Below, one piece after another: positions 25,096 to 34,522 of a DNA stretch of 64,000 bases. Numbering within the stretch: position 1 is the first letter of the stretch; every line of letters begins with the position of its first letter. The translations under genes and the position numbers were made by a program. The notes under the pieces were generated by a model. It did not search any database. It saw only the letters and a list, made by a program, of their open reading frames with translations, and was not told the DNA's origin. The stretch comes from Flavobacterium frigoris. Lineage in GTDB: Bacteria > Bacteroidota > Bacteroidia > Flavobacteriales > Flavobacteriaceae. The stretch spans positions 1 to 64,000 of the forward strand of contig NZ_FOFZ01000017.1 in NCBI RefSeq assembly GCF_900111075.1, read 5' to 3'.

Positions 25096-25103
25096 TATAT
25101 TTG
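25096..25103 (+). promoter_or_regulatory. -7 promoter box (TATATTTG) upstream of the DUF6503-like lipoprotein
   Basis: TATATTTG is a full match to TAnnTTTG, 30 bases before the ATG at 25133. It shows that the long open frame starting at 25076 is not the translated form. Confidence 0.6.
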
Positions 25104-25132
25104 CTTTTAGCATAATGAAAAAAAAAAAAATA

Positions 25133-25888
25133 ATGAAAAAAATTGCCTTTACATTAACAGCAGTCATTCTTACAGCGGTAGGATGTAAATCGAATGAAGA
25201 AAACTTAAAATTTACGGACAAAGTTGAAAATGCACACCATAAACAAGAGTTTTTAGCTAAAGAAGCGGTGCAATTTAATCTAAAATTAGAGTTTGGAGGA
25301 GAAGAAAGAATGGATGCCAAATTTACAATTCTTACCAACTCAACTAAAGGAGTTATAGAATATAAAAATGGAGCGAAAATCATTTTTGACAAGGATAAAG
25401 TGTTTTACTCTCCTACAATTCCAAATGAAAAATCCGTTCGGTTTGATACATTCACATGGAGTTACTTTTTCTTATTTCCAAATAAATTAAATGATCCAGG
25501 AACGATATGGAATACGTATGATAATACAGAAAAAGATCATGAAAATTATGTGACAGAAAAGCTAACCTTTACATCAGGAACAGGCGAAGCACCAGATGAT
25601 TGGTACGTAGTTTATGCTGATAAAACAACGCATTTAATCGAAAAAGCAGCTTATATCGTTAGTATAAATGGCGGTAAAGAAGCTGCAGAGAAAAATCCAC
25701 ATGCGATTCAATATTTAGAATACAAAGCCGTTGACGGTATTCCTATGGCAACAAAATGGATTTTCTGGGGATGGCAAGATGGAAAAGGTCTCACTGATGA
25801 ATTAGGACATGCAACGCTAACAAATATCAAATTTGTTAAAGCAGATACTAACTATTTTACACCTGGTACTGACTTTAAATCGAAATAG
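25133..25888 (+). CDS. DUF6503-like lipoprotein
   Basis: Starting at ATG 25133, the 251-residue product has a lipoprotein signal (MKKIAFTLTAVILTAVGC-KSN). The mature region has the beta-rich LolA/LppX-like pattern of the DUF6503 proteins of flavobacteria: AKFTILTNSTKGVIEYKNG, KVFYSPTIPNEKSVRFDTF, WYVVYADKTTHLIEKAAYI and a C-terminal DGIPMATKWIFWGW. A preceding ATG at 25115 lies before a run of 13 A, in the same frame, and is less likely. Role unknown. It leads the unit containing the FAD oxidoreductase and iron-sulfur genes. Confidence 0.7.
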   Translation: MKKIAFTLTAVILTAVGCKSNEENLKFTDKVENAHHKQEFLAKEAVQFNLKLEFGGEERMDAKFTILTNSTKGVIEYKNGAKIIFDKDKVFYSPTIPNEKSVRFDTFTWSYFFLFPNKLNDPGTIWNTYDNTEKDHENYVTEKLTFTSGTGEAPDDWYVVYADKTTHLIEKAAYIVSINGGKEAAEKNPHAIQYLEYKAVDGIPMATKWIFWGWQDGKGLTDELGHATLTNIKFVKADTNYFTPGTDFKSK

Positions 25889-25968
25889 AACCTTTGATTT
25901 TAAAGGATTAGCTTTAAATATCAAGGGATTAGCTTTATATTAAATACATAACGAACAAATTCATTTTT

Positions 25969-27264
25969 ATGGAACATATTGTCATCATAGGTAACGGAAT
26001 TGCGGGAATTACGCTCGCGCGTCACATTCGGAAAAAATCAGATTCAAAAATTACAATTGTATCTTCTGAAAACGAGTTTTTCTTTTCTCGAACCGCTTTG
26101 ATGTACGTGTTCATGGGACACATGAAGTTTGAGCACATGCAACCTTATGAAAATGATTTTTGGAAAAAAAATAAGATTGACCTAGTTCAAGGAATGGTTA
26201 CTGACGTAGTTCCTGATGCAAAAGAAATTGTATTATTGAACAATGAAAAGATAGGCTATGATAAATTAGTGCTGGCAACAGGGTCGAAACCCAATAAATA
26301 CGGATGGCCAGGACAAGATTTAAAAGGGGTTACCGGTCTATATCACAAACAGGATTTAGAAGCTTTAGAGAACTGGGCTCCCACAACAAAGCGTGCCGTA
26401 ATTGTAGGTGGAGGTTTAATTGGTATCGAATTAGCCGAAATGCTGCGTTCTCGAGATATCCAAGTCACTTTCCTAGTTCGTGAAAAAAGTTTTTGGGATG
26501 GTGTTTTGCCTTTCGGCGAAAGCCAAATGATTAACCGTCATATTTTAGAACATCATATCGATTTGCGTTTGGAAACTAATTTGGTAGAAATTATTTCGGA
26601 CGAAAAAGGACATGCCAAAGCAGTTGTTACAGATAAAGGAGAGACTATTGATTGTGAAATTGTTGGCTTAACAGCTGGCGTTTCCCCTAATATCGATTTC
26701 CTGAAAAATTCTGGAATAGCACTGGGAAAAGGAGTCAAAGTGAACCGTTTCTTAGAAACGAATATTAAAGATATTTATGCCATTGGAGACTGCGCTGAAC
26801 AGCACGAAGCTATTGATTTACGCAGACCAATAGAAGCCGTTTGGTACACTGGCCGTATGATGGGAGAAGTATTAGCGCAAACATTAACCGGCACACTTAC
26901 CGCTTACAAGCCGGGGCATTGGTTCAATTCGGCTAAATTTTTAGATATTGAATATCAAACTTACGGCTGGGTTTGGGCTACAGCCAAAGAAAATGAGGAA
27001 CAGTTTTATTGGGAACACCATTCTGGTAAAAAAGCAATCCGAATTTCATTTGACAAAAATGACCGAACTTTTTTAGGCATCAATATTTTTGGAATACGCA
27101 TGCGCCATGAGTTCTTTGACAAAGTGCTCACGAACAAAAAAACTATTGATTATGTCGTTGATAATCTGAAAAAAGCCAACTTTGACCCAGAGTTTTATAC
27201 TTCATACGAAACCGAAATACAAAAACAATTTAGTAGCCAATACGTTAGTGTAAAAACAATATAA
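25969..27264 (+). CDS. NAD(P)/FAD-dependent oxidoreductase
   Basis: This 431-residue cytosolic flavoprotein has an FAD-binding GxGxxG (GNGIAG, residues 8-13), the LVLATGSKPN motif, a second Rossmann motif for NAD(P)H (IVGGGLIGIELAEMLRSR), and DIYAIGDCAE for the FAD ribityl. The class is that of rubredoxin/ferredoxin and nitrite reductase-type NADH oxidoreductases. A C-terminal domain (WVWATAKENEEQFYWEHHSG and on) is extra. It is separated by 2 bases from the membrane 4Fe-4S protein, a likely electron partner. Confidence 0.9.
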   Translation: MEHIVIIGNGIAGITLARHIRKKSDSKITIVSSENEFFFSRTALMYVFMGHMKFEHMQPYENDFWKKNKIDLVQGMVTDVVPDAKEIVLLNNEKIGYDKLVLATGSKPNKYGWPGQDLKGVTGLYHKQDLEALENWAPTTKRAVIVGGGLIGIELAEMLRSRDIQVTFLVREKSFWDGVLPFGESQMINRHILEHHIDLRLETNLVEIISDEKGHAKAVVTDKGETIDCEIVGLTAGVSPNIDFLKNSGIALGKGVKVNRFLETNIKDIYAIGDCAEQHEAIDLRRPIEAVWYTGRMMGEVLAQTLTGTLTAYKPGHWFNSAKFLDIEYQTYGWVWATAKENEEQFYWEHHSGKKAIRISFDKNDRTFLGINIFGIRMRHEFFDKVLTNKKTIDYVVDNLKKANFDPEFYTSYETEIQKQFSSQYVSVKTI

Positions 27265-27266
27265 AT

Positions 27267-28856
27267 ATGAGTAAATCAGTCACAAATATATCTATCGCCT
27301 CTCATGAAAACATGCAAATGGACGGAATCCAGAAACTAGGCATTGCACTTGGATTACTAGGTTTGTTCATTATGACACTAGCCTTATTAAATGTTTCCTT
27401 TCCTAACAAATCGATTTGGCTAGCAGGATCTATCATCTCCATTTTCACGGGAATTATAGTCTATGCTAACAGAACGTATCTAAACCAGCCTGAAGGAATA
27501 AAAAACAACGGTATATGGCATACGAACTTTACCAATAAAGGAAGTTGGGCTTGGATGACGGGTATTATACTGACTGCATTTTATATTGTTTTGTACTGGT
27601 TTCCACAATACTTGGGACTGAATCAAGACGGTGGTGTCAATACAGGGATTGTTGGATTTTTTGATCCTTTAAGTTATATTTTGAATGGAAAAGCTTCTAG
27701 TCAGTGGTTTGTATACGGAACATTGTATACCGTCGCCATTCTAGGTTTGGGTTATAAGTTTATTTTAAAGTACAGACACAATAAATACCAGTTAGTACGT
27801 ACTCTTTCGGTAATGTTTTTTCAGCTGGGATTCGCTTTTCTAATTCCTGAAATACTCGAAAAATTAAACCCTGAAAAAGCGTACTTCGCGAAAGATTTAA
27901 AAAACATGTGGCCGCTTAATTATTATTTCTTTAATGATTGGCATTTAAAAAACATGCTTGAAGGAGGGAATTTAGGAATGTTCATGTTAGTATTTGGGAT
28001 AGCGATGATTTTTATTATCTCCCCAATTCTAACCTATTTTTATGGAAAACGTTGGTATTGTTCATGGGTTTGCGGTTGCGGTGGTCTAGCAGAAACTGCT
28101 GGCGATAGCTTTAGACATCTATCAAGTAAATCAACCGTATCTTGGAAAATTGAGCGATGGATGATTCATAGCGTTCTTGTGTTTTCGTTTGTAATGACTA
28201 TTGCGGTCATCTTTACTTTTTTGTCTAATAACCCTGAAATGAGTTTTATTACTAAAGGGCAATTCATCTGGGGTATCGTGATTTTTCTAGCTGTTTTCAC
28301 TACGACTTTATATGTTTTCAAAAGAAAAGATTTGGACACAGATGCTATTTATACTATGGTTTCGTTAGTAGTAATAATTATTATATCTTTGCTCCTCAAT
28401 TATTTTTATGGAAATCAAAACATTCTGTTTTTAGATAGTAATACACTGAGAGAATGGTATGGGTTTGCAATAGGAGCTGCATTTAGTGGCGTTGTAGGAG
28501 TTGGGTTTTACCCAATTTTAGGAAACCGTGTGTGGTGCCGTTTTGGCTGCCCTATGGCGGCAATATTAGGGCTTCAACAACGCTTATTCTCAAGATTTAG
28601 AATTACTACTAATGGCGGACAATGTATTTCATGTGGAAACTGTTCAACATATTGCGAAATGGGGATTGATGTTCGTAGTTATGCTCAAAAAGGAGAAAAC
28701 ATCGTTCGTTCCTCCTGTGTAGGATGTGGAGTTTGTTCAGCAGTATGCCCACGTGGAGTGCTAAAATTAGAAAATGATACTCCTGCGGGAAGAATCAACT
28801 CTAACGAGATTTTACTAGGAAATGACGTTGATCTAATGGACTTAATAAATCAATAA
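27267..28856 (+). CDS. Membrane-bound 4Fe-4S protein, NapH/polyferredoxin-like
   Basis: This 529-residue protein has about 9-10 membrane helices. It carries CSWVCGCGG and CRFGCPMA, the NapH/CcoG-type membrane Cys motifs, and two 4Fe-4S cluster motifs near the C-terminus: CISCGNCSTYCEMG and CVGCGVCSAVCPRG. It should pass electrons between cytosolic donors and the membrane. Two bases separate it from the FAD oxidoreductase, so NAD(P)H to FAD to 4Fe-4S transfer is a reasonable inference. The terminal acceptor is unknown. Confidence 0.9.
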   Translation: MSKSVTNISIASHENMQMDGIQKLGIALGLLGLFIMTLALLNVSFPNKSIWLAGSIISIFTGIIVYANRTYLNQPEGIKNNGIWHTNFTNKGSWAWMTGIILTAFYIVLYWFPQYLGLNQDGGVNTGIVGFFDPLSYILNGKASSQWFVYGTLYTVAILGLGYKFILKYRHNKYQLVRTLSVMFFQLGFAFLIPEILEKLNPEKAYFAKDLKNMWPLNYYFFNDWHLKNMLEGGNLGMFMLVFGIAMIFIISPILTYFYGKRWYCSWVCGCGGLAETAGDSFRHLSSKSTVSWKIERWMIHSVLVFSFVMTIAVIFTFLSNNPEMSFITKGQFIWGIVIFLAVFTTTLYVFKRKDLDTDAIYTMVSLVVIIIISLLLNYFYGNQNILFLDSNTLREWYGFAIGAAFSGVVGVGFYPILGNRVWCRFGCPMAAILGLQQRLFSRFRITTNGGQCISCGNCSTYCEMGIDVRSYAQKGENIVRSSCVGCGVCSAVCPRGVLKLENDTPAGRINSNEILLGNDVDLMDLINQ

Positions 28857-28873
28857 TAATTAAACAATTTCAA

Positions 28874-29593
28874 ATGAAAAAAATTACTTTAACGCTATTC
28901 TTTTTGGGTTTCTCCCTTATTTCTCTTGGACAAACTCCTCAAATATTTTTTGAGCAAACTACAGAATTTTTAAAGAAAAATGTAACTGAAGAAGGTAAAG
29001 TTGATTATTTTACCATCAAAAAAAGCCCTGGAGAATTAATCTATATTTTAAGCAATATTGAAAAACTAGATACTAAATTTAGTGACAAAAAATTTGCTAA
29101 AGCATTCTGGATAAATGTTTATAACCTTGAAGTAATTAAAGCTGTTATAGAGCATTTTCCATTAGCATCTGTAGAAAAAGTACCTGGATTTTTTGATACA
29201 ACGACTTTTACTGTTGGTAATCAACAATTAACACTCAATGATATTCAAAATGTAATTCTTAGAGATTTATTTTTTGATCCAGCGGTACATTTTACATTGG
29301 CAAGTGGTGCAAATGGTGGTGCGCCGCTTTTAAACACTGCTTACTTACCCACTACAGTTGATGTACAAATCAAACAACGAGCTACTCTGGTTATTAATTC
29401 TAAAGAATATTTTTACATTAATAAAGACCTAAAAGTAATTGAACTACCTAAAATATTTGAGTGGTACAAAAAAGACTTTGCCGTAAACTATTTTAATGAA
29501 ATCGATTTTATAAATCTGTTTTTAGAAAAAAAGGTAGACAACAAACTAACGGTTAAAACCTATGACTTTGATTGGTCTTTAAACCAAAAATAA
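28874..29593 (+). CDS. Exported DUF547 domain protein, divergent paralogue
   Basis: This 239-residue product has a signal peptide (MKKITLTLFFLGFSLISLGQ). The DUF547 core is present (AFWINVYNLEVIKAVIEHFP, IFEWYKKDF). The conserved NCASFSCP motif seen in the paralogue at 21310 is replaced by ASGANGGAP, so the Cys pair is lost. It lies 17 bases after the iron-sulfur gene and is likely cotranscribed. The role may be structural if the Cys residues are catalytic in the family; that is not established. Confidence 0.82.
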   Translation: MKKITLTLFFLGFSLISLGQTPQIFFEQTTEFLKKNVTEEGKVDYFTIKKSPGELIYILSNIEKLDTKFSDKKFAKAFWINVYNLEVIKAVIEHFPLASVEKVPGFFDTTTFTVGNQQLTLNDIQNVILRDLFFDPAVHFTLASGANGGAPLLNTAYLPTTVDVQIKQRATLVINSKEYFYINKDLKVIELPKIFEWYKKDFAVNYFNEIDFINLFLEKKVDNKLTVKTYDFDWSLNQK

Positions 29594-29638
29594 CTCCTAG
29601 AAAAGAGTCTTTGCTTGACCATTACTAAACTTATACAA

Positions 29639-30028
29639 ATGATTAAATCTGTTTTCATAATAATTTTACTTTATTTTTTGCCAGCTTCAGGGCAAAAAAT
29701 ATACTTTAAAAATTATTATGAAAACGGAAATATGAAGTCAGAAGGATGGCTTTATGAGAATCAAAAAGTAGATTACTGGTTTTATTATTATGAAAATGGC
29801 ACTAAAAAAGAAGAAGGTCACTTTGAGGATAATAAAAAAATTAAATGGTGGATCTTTTATGATATTAAGGAAAGCATTCAAAAAAAAACTGAATTTAAAA
29901 ATAATGTACAAGAAGGACTTTGTATAATTTATAAAAACGGATCTATTATTAAAGCAGAACAATATACAAACGGAGTAAAAAGCAAAGAATGGAATTCTCT
30001 TTTAAAATACAAAAGAGATAATCCCTGA
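29639..30028 (+). CDS. MORN/YwqK-like exported repeat protein
   Basis: From ATG 29639 the product is 129 residues with a signal peptide (MIKSVFIIILLYFLPASGQ). Repeats of the YYENGNMKSEGW type follow (YENGTKKEEGHF, YKNGSIIKAEQY), the MORN_2/YwqK pattern found in many secreted Bacteroidota proteins. No catalytic residues are evident. The name YwqK antitoxin is attached to the family but no toxin gene is adjacent. The TTG-started longer frame at 29615 is less likely. Confidence 0.7.
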   Translation: MIKSVFIIILLYFLPASGQKIYFKNYYENGNMKSEGWLYENQKVDYWFYYYENGTKKEEGHFEDNKKIKWWIFYDIKESIQKKTEFKNNVQEGLCIIYKNGSIIKAEQYTNGVKSKEWNSLLKYKRDNP

Positions 30029-30039
30029 TAAAAAGATTG

Positions 30040-30729
30040 ATGAATAAAATTAACGTAATTATTCCTGCTTACAACGAAGAAAAAGCGATTGCAAATGTCA
30101 TTCATGATATTCCAAATTGCGTTTCTGAAATAATTGTAATCAGCAATAATTCTACAGACAACACAATTCAAGTAGCTAAGGATGCGGGGGCAACTGTACT
30201 CGCTGAAAGTAGAAAAGGATATGGTTATGCCTGTTTAAAAGGGCTGGAGTATATTGCCCAACTGGAAACAAAACCAGATATTATCGTTTTCCTGGATGGA
30301 GACTATTCTGACTATCCAGAAGAACTAACTAAGCTAATTGCTCCTATTGTAAATGATGACATCGATTTTGTTGTTGGTGCTAGAGTTGTCTCTTTAAGAG
30401 AAAAACATTCGATGACGCCACAGCAGGTTTTTGGAAATTGTTTAGCAACAACTTTAATGAAAAACTTCTTCAATGCGACATTTACAGATTTGGGGCCATT
30501 TAGAGCCATTAAATATGAAAAATTAGTCGCTTTGAATATGGAAGATAAAACATACGGATGGACGGTAGAAATGCAACTTAAAGTTCTAAAACAAAAAATG
30601 TCCTACGTAGAAATTCCTGTTCGTTATAAAAATAGAATTGGAGTTTCAAAAGTGTCAGGAACCGTAAAAGGGAGCATTATGGCAGGAGTAAAAATAATAG
30701 GATGGATTTTCAAATACACCTTTAAATAA
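30040..30729 (+). CDS. Family 2 glycosyltransferase, polyprenyl-phosphate mannose/glucose synthase-like
   Basis: This 229-residue GT-A protein has INVIIPAYNEEKAI, IIVISNNSTDNTIQVAK, IIVFLDGDYSDYPEEL (metal-binding DGD), GARVVSLREKHSMTP and FTDLGPFRAIKYE. The soluble form without membrane tail, and the FTDLGPFRAI motif, resemble DPM1-type synthases that make polyprenyl-phosphate sugars. It leads a unit with a processive GT2 and a GT-C protein, which could use such a donor. ATG 30040 is used; the TTG just before it is not needed. Confidence 0.82.
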   Translation: MNKINVIIPAYNEEKAIANVIHDIPNCVSEIIVISNNSTDNTIQVAKDAGATVLAESRKGYGYACLKGLEYIAQLETKPDIIVFLDGDYSDYPEELTKLIAPIVNDDIDFVVGARVVSLREKHSMTPQQVFGNCLATTLMKNFFNATFTDLGPFRAIKYEKLVALNMEDKTYGWTVEMQLKVLKQKMSYVEIPVRYKNRIGVSKVSGTVKGSIMAGVKIIGWIFKYTFK

Positions 30730-30733
30730 TAGC

Positions 30734-32215
30734 ATGCTACTACTTTCTTATATCATTGTAATTTTATACAGCATTTCGATTTTGCTTTTATTTTTATACA
30801 GTCTAGCTCACTTTAATTTACTGCTAAACTATCTAAAAAGTAAAACGAGTATCGATCAGTCTATACAATTTGACTTGTCAAACGCAAATGAAATTCCCTC
30901 CGTAACCATACAACTACCTATATACAATGAGAAGTATGTAGTGGAACGCTTACTAACTACCATTGCACAAATGGACTATCCAAAAGACCGATTGGAAATT
31001 CAAGTTCTCGATGATAGCACTGATGATAGCGTACTGGAAACGGAAGTGATAATAAAAAAAATTATACAGTCAGGATTAGATATCAAACACATTAGACGCA
31101 CCAATAGAACGGGTTATAAAGCCGGGGCATTGAAGGAAGGTTTGCTTAGCGCCAAAGGAGAATTTATCGCTATTTTTGACGCTGATTTTGTCCCTCAAAA
31201 AGATTGGCTCTATAAAACGATTCCCTATTTTAAAAATCCAAAAATTGGGGTGGTCCAAACCCGCTGGGGACACCTGAACCGAAATTATTCTGTATTGACA
31301 AAAATTCAGGCTTTTGCCTTAGATGCCCATTTCACTTTAGAACAGGTAGGGCGAAATTCAAAATTGCATTTCATTAATTTTAATGGAACCGCCGGAGTAT
31401 GGAGAAAGCAATGTATCCTAGATGCGGGCAACTGGGAAAGTGATACTCTTACTGAGGACTTGGACTTGAGTTACCGTGCTCAGTTAAAAAAATGGGAATT
31501 CAAATATCTAGAAAATGTGGTTACTCCTGCTGAATTGCCTGCTATTATAAGTGCTACACGTTCCCAACAATTTAGATGGAATAAAGGAGGCGCCGAAAAT
31601 TTCAGCAAAAATGCTACTCGAGTATTACAATCAAAATCTATTGGATTTAAGACGAAAGCACATGGAATATTGCATTTATTGAATAGTTCTATGTTTTTAG
31701 CTATTTTTACAATGGCAATCTTAAGTGTTCCAATGCTCTACATAAAAAATGAATTCGCCGTATTTGAAAAAGTATTTGACTTGTTAATCTTTTTTATCAT
31801 TACTTCTATCCTCTTTTTTATCAGTTATTGGGCAACATACAAAAGTATTCATGGAGGAGGTTTCATGAACTTTTTAAAATATATTACTTTATTCATCACA
31901 TTCTACACTATTGCAATGGGATTTTCATTTCACAATACCATCGCAGTGCTGGAGGGTTTGTGGGGCAAGAAAAGTGAATTTGTACGCACTCCAAAATTGA
32001 ATATAGAAACACTTAAAGAAAAATGGAGCCAAAATAGCTATATTTCCGATACTATTTCAAAAAACACTATTGTTGAAGGAATATTAATTCTTTACTTTAT
32101 TTTTGCAATGTATAGTGCTTTTCTATTGAATGACTACAGCTTGATTGCCTTGCATTTAATGCTTTTCCTAGGGTTTAGTTTTGTATTTATCAAATCGATC
32201 CAAATTAATAAGTGA
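30734..32215 (+). CDS. Cellulose-synthase-like processive GT2 membrane glycosyltransferase
   Basis: This 493-residue protein has an N-terminal helix, a cytosolic GT2 domain and at least four C-terminal helices. Catalytic motifs are complete: [16 protein letters not shown] (DxD), TEDLDLSYR (TED base) and QQFRWNKGG (QxxRW acceptor motif). These define a processive or semi-processive hexosyltransferase such as cellulose, mannan or glucomannan synthases. No PilZ domain or bcsB-like partner is present. It overlaps the next gene by 4 bases (GTGA). Confidence 0.88.
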   Translation: MLLLSYIIVILYSISILLLFLYSLAHFNLLLNYLKSKTSIDQSIQFDLSNANEIPSVTIQLPIYNEKYVVERLLTTIAQMDYPKDRLEIQVLDDSTDDSVLETEVIIKKIIQSGLDIKHIRRTNRTGYKAGALKEGLLSAKGEFIAIFDADFVPQKDWLYKTIPYFKNPKIGVVQTRWGHLNRNYSVLTKIQAFALDAHFTLEQVGRNSKLHFINFNGTAGVWRKQCILDAGNWESDTLTEDLDLSYRAQLKKWEFKYLENVVTPAELPAIISATRSQQFRWNKGGAENFSKNATRVLQSKSIGFKTKAHGILHLLNSSMFLAIFTMAILSVPMLYIKNEFAVFEKVFDLLIFFIITSILFFISYWATYKSIHGGGFMNFLKYITLFITFYTIAMGFSFHNTIAVLEGLWGKKSEFVRTPKLNIETLKEKWSQNSYISDTISKNTIVEGILILYFIFAMYSAFLLNDYSLIALHLMLFLGFSFVFIKSIQINK

Positions 32216-33558
32216 GTTTTAATGCTTCAAATAATAGGAAGTCCTATGGCTTTTTTACACTAAGCCTCCTTATCTATGCCTATATAGCTTATGTTTTAAA
32301 TCGAGCTGATTTTCTATATTTAGTGATTTCTTATAGTTTTTTGTTTGTCTCATTTTATCAAATTATAAAGCTACAAAAAAACAATCTTTCTTTTTTAATT
32401 GGGGCAGCACTGTTATTTCGATTGGTTTTTCTATTTGCGTTACCCCGATTATCTCAAGATTATTTTAGGTTTATATGGGATGGGAACCTTATCCTTGAAA
32501 ATATAAATCCCTATTTGCAGTTGCCAAAAGATCTAATCAATCAAAGCAAATTTGCTATTCCGAATGCCTATGATTTGTATAAAGGAATGGGAAGTTTGAG
32601 CGCTGGGCATTACTCCAACTATCCACCTGTAAACCAATTCTTATTTGCCATTGCAGCCTTTTTTAGTACGCAATCTATACTAGGAGCAGCAATAGCGATG
32701 AGACTACTAATTATTGCGGCAGATTTTGGAACATTATATTTCGGCAGTAAATTACTTGTCAGTTTAGGAATGGAGAAACACCGCATTTTCTGGTATGTAC
32801 TCAATCCATTAGTTCTTATTGAGCTTACTGGAAATTTACATTTTGAAGGAATCATGCTCTTCTTTTTTGTTTGGGCAATGTACCTCTTAGAACAAAATAA
32901 ATGGAAATTAGCCGCCTTAATTTTGGCATTGTCTATTTCCGTCAAATTATTACCATTATTATTATTACCGCTATTCTTAAAAAAATTAGGTTGGAAAAAG
33001 GCTATTTCATTTTATACTATTGTTATTGGTGTAAATGTGCTGCTCTTCCTCCCCTTTCTTTCGAAGGAATTAATTCAGAATTATAGCGAAACCATAGGCC
33101 TGTGGTTCACTAATTTTGAATTCAATGCCAGTATTTATTACGTCATCCGTCAGATTGGATTTTGGATTACCGGATACAACATCATTCATATCACGGGAAA
33201 AATTATTCCCGTTTTTATGATTTTTTATATTGCTTTTCAAGGTTTAAAGGAAAAAAACAAAAGCAGTATCGCACTTTTCAACAGTATATTATTGGTATTG
33301 ACTGTGTATTTTTTTACTGCTACGACAGTACATCCTTGGTACGTAATTAATCTTATTTTGATTGCTGTTTTTGCATCCTACAAATACCCTTTTATATGGA
33401 GTTACACTATAATTTTAAGCTATAGCGCCTACTCTCACATAGAGTTTGCTGAAAATTATTGGTTAATTGCAATCGAATATTTAACGGTTATCCTTTTTCT
33501 TTTTTATGAAAAAAGGAAGATTTTAAGGTCTGGAAAAAGAGTATATTTGAATTTTTAA
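32212..33558 (+). CDS. GT-C fold polytopic mannosyltransferase-like protein (GT87/DUF2029-like)
   Basis: This 448-residue protein has about 11-12 hydrophobic helices. Early [25 protein letters not shown] carries the acidic loop expected of GT-C enzymes, and [16 protein letters not shown] and [10 protein letters not shown] are typical of polyprenyl-phosphate-mannose-dependent transferases. The GTG start overlaps the previous stop as GTGA, which fixes the start by coupling. It would transfer a sugar from a lipid-linked donor, possibly made by the gene at 30040, on the outer face of the inner membrane. Confidence 0.75.
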   Translation: MSFNASNNRKSYGFFTLSLLIYAYIAYVLNRADFLYLVISYSFLFVSFYQIIKLQKNNLSFLIGAALLFRLVFLFALPRLSQDYFRFIWDGNLILENINPYLQLPKDLINQSKFAIPNAYDLYKGMGSLSAGHYSNYPPVNQFLFAIAAFFSTQSILGAAIAMRLLIIAADFGTLYFGSKLLVSLGMEKHRIFWYVLNPLVLIELTGNLHFEGIMLFFFVWAMYLLEQNKWKLAALILALSISVKLLPLLLLPLFLKKLGWKKAISFYTIVIGVNVLLFLPFLSKELIQNYSETIGLWFTNFEFNASIYYVIRQIGFWITGYNIIHITGKIIPVFMIFYIAFQGLKEKNKSSIALFNSILLVLTVYFFTATTVHPWYVINLILIAVFASYKYPFIWSYTIILSYSAYSHIEFAENYWLIAIEYLTVILFLFYEKRKILRSGKRVYLNF

Positions 33559-33577
33559 AATAAAAAAGGCAAAATTC

Positions 33578-34159
33578 ATGGACCTGATTAAAGAAAATTC
33601 AAAATCCATTTTAGAGCAATGGGTCAATCAATTTAGTGATGAACTCTATTCTTGGGCATTTTTTAAAACTTCCTCCAAAGAAGTTGCCGAAGATCTAGTA
33701 CAAGACACTTTTTTGGCTGCATTTCATAAAATAGATAGTTTTCAAGGCAAAAGCCAACCTAAGACCTGGTTGTTTTCAATACTCAATAATAAAGTGATTG
33801 ATTATTACCGATTGAGTGCCCGAACGACTAAGAAAAACTTCAGTTTGACCGAAACTAGTGGCTATGAACTTTCTGATGGACTTTTTAATAGTTATGGATG
33901 CTGGAAAACTAATGATATCAATGCCGTTTGGGATCAAGAGCAGGAATTACTAGACAATCCTGATTTTAATACGATCATGGAAAAATGTATGGATGACCTG
34001 CCACAGAAATGGAAATTAGCCGTAACATCCAAATACTTAAGTGAGAAAAAAACAGAAGCCATTTGTCAGGAATTAGAAATTACTACGTCTAACTATTGGC
34101 AGATTGTTCATAGATCCAAGCTGCTTTTAAAAAAATGTCTAGAATTAAAATGGGTTTAA
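33578..34159 (+). CDS. ECF-type sigma factor (TIGR02943-like)
   Basis: This 193-residue sigma-70 family protein has region 2 (AEDLVQDTFLAAFHKIDSF, then TWLFSILNNKVIDYYR) and region 4 (DDLPQKWKLAVTSKYLSEKKTEAICQELEITTSNYWQIVHRSK). An insertion between them (GYELSDGLFNSYGCWKTN) and the NYWQIVHRSK helix resemble the TIGR02943 group. The next gene is a ZAS-type anti-sigma. I propose that it recognises the TGTCAGGA-N14-YGTCTW element found before three other units; this is inference from proximity. Confidence 0.88.
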   Translation: MDLIKENSKSILEQWVNQFSDELYSWAFFKTSSKEVAEDLVQDTFLAAFHKIDSFQGKSQPKTWLFSILNNKVIDYYRLSARTTKKNFSLTETSGYELSDGLFNSYGCWKTNDINAVWDQEQELLDNPDFNTIMEKCMDDLPQKWKLAVTSKYLSEKKTEAICQELEITTSNYWQIVHRSKLLLKKCLELKWV

Positions 34160-34182
34160 TCAAACTTTAATATTCGAAGAAA

Positions 34183-34452
34183 ATGAATACAGTAATGAGA
34201 ATATTGTTGAGACCCTGTAAAAAGACAACAGAGTTAATCGACAAACAAATGTTTACTCCTTTAACGATAAAAGAAAAGATACAATTACAGGCTCACAAAG
34301 CCCTATGTCAAACTTGTAATACCTATGAAACCCAATCTAAATTAATTGATGCACTCATAGGAAAATGGTTTGCCGCTGACTCTAACAAAAAAACTTCTAA
34401 ATTAGACGAAGAGAAAAAAAATAAAATTATTGAAGAGATTAAAAAAATCTAG
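34183..34452 (+). CDS. Small zinc-binding (ZAS-type) anti-sigma factor
   Basis: This 89-residue protein has Cys12 and then H38-x3-C42-x2-C45 (HKALCQTC), the zinc-binding anti-sigma signature; the four ligands are conserved. It has no membrane segment, so it should be a soluble redox- or metal-sensitive inhibitor of the sigma factor 24 bases upstream. The C-terminal tail is Lys-rich. Known ZAS proteins release sigma upon thiol oxidation or metal stress. Confidence 0.83.
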   Translation: MNTVMRILLRPCKKTTELIDKQMFTPLTIKEKIQLQAHKALCQTCNTYETQSKLIDALIGKWFAADSNKKTSKLDEEKKNKIIEEIKKI

Positions 34453-34464
34453 TCTGATATAATT

Positions 34465-34492
34465 TGTCAGGAAACAGTACTAAGTGTGTCTA
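34465..34492 (+). promoter_or_regulatory. ECF-type promoter TGTCAGGA-N14-TGTCTA (copy 3)
   Basis: TGTCAGGA at 34465-34472 and TGTCTA at 34487-34492, 14-base spacer, 31 bases before the ATG at 34523. The site is 13 bases after the anti-sigma stop, so the LysE-like gene has its own sigma-dependent promoter rather than being a tail of the sigma operon. Confidence 0.75.
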
Positions 34493-34522
34493 TACCAGTA
34501 ATACAAACCAGTGTATAAAAAC

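Noticed and set aside
29639..30028. Antitoxin of a YwqK toxin-antitoxin pair
   Set aside because: The name follows from MORN-type repeats only. The protein is exported and no toxin gene is adjacent.
30653..30660. TGTCAGGA near the end of the GT2 gene at 30040 as a promoter of the next gene
   Set aside because: The bases 14 positions later do not match YGTCTW, and the downstream gene is tightly coupled to the one before.
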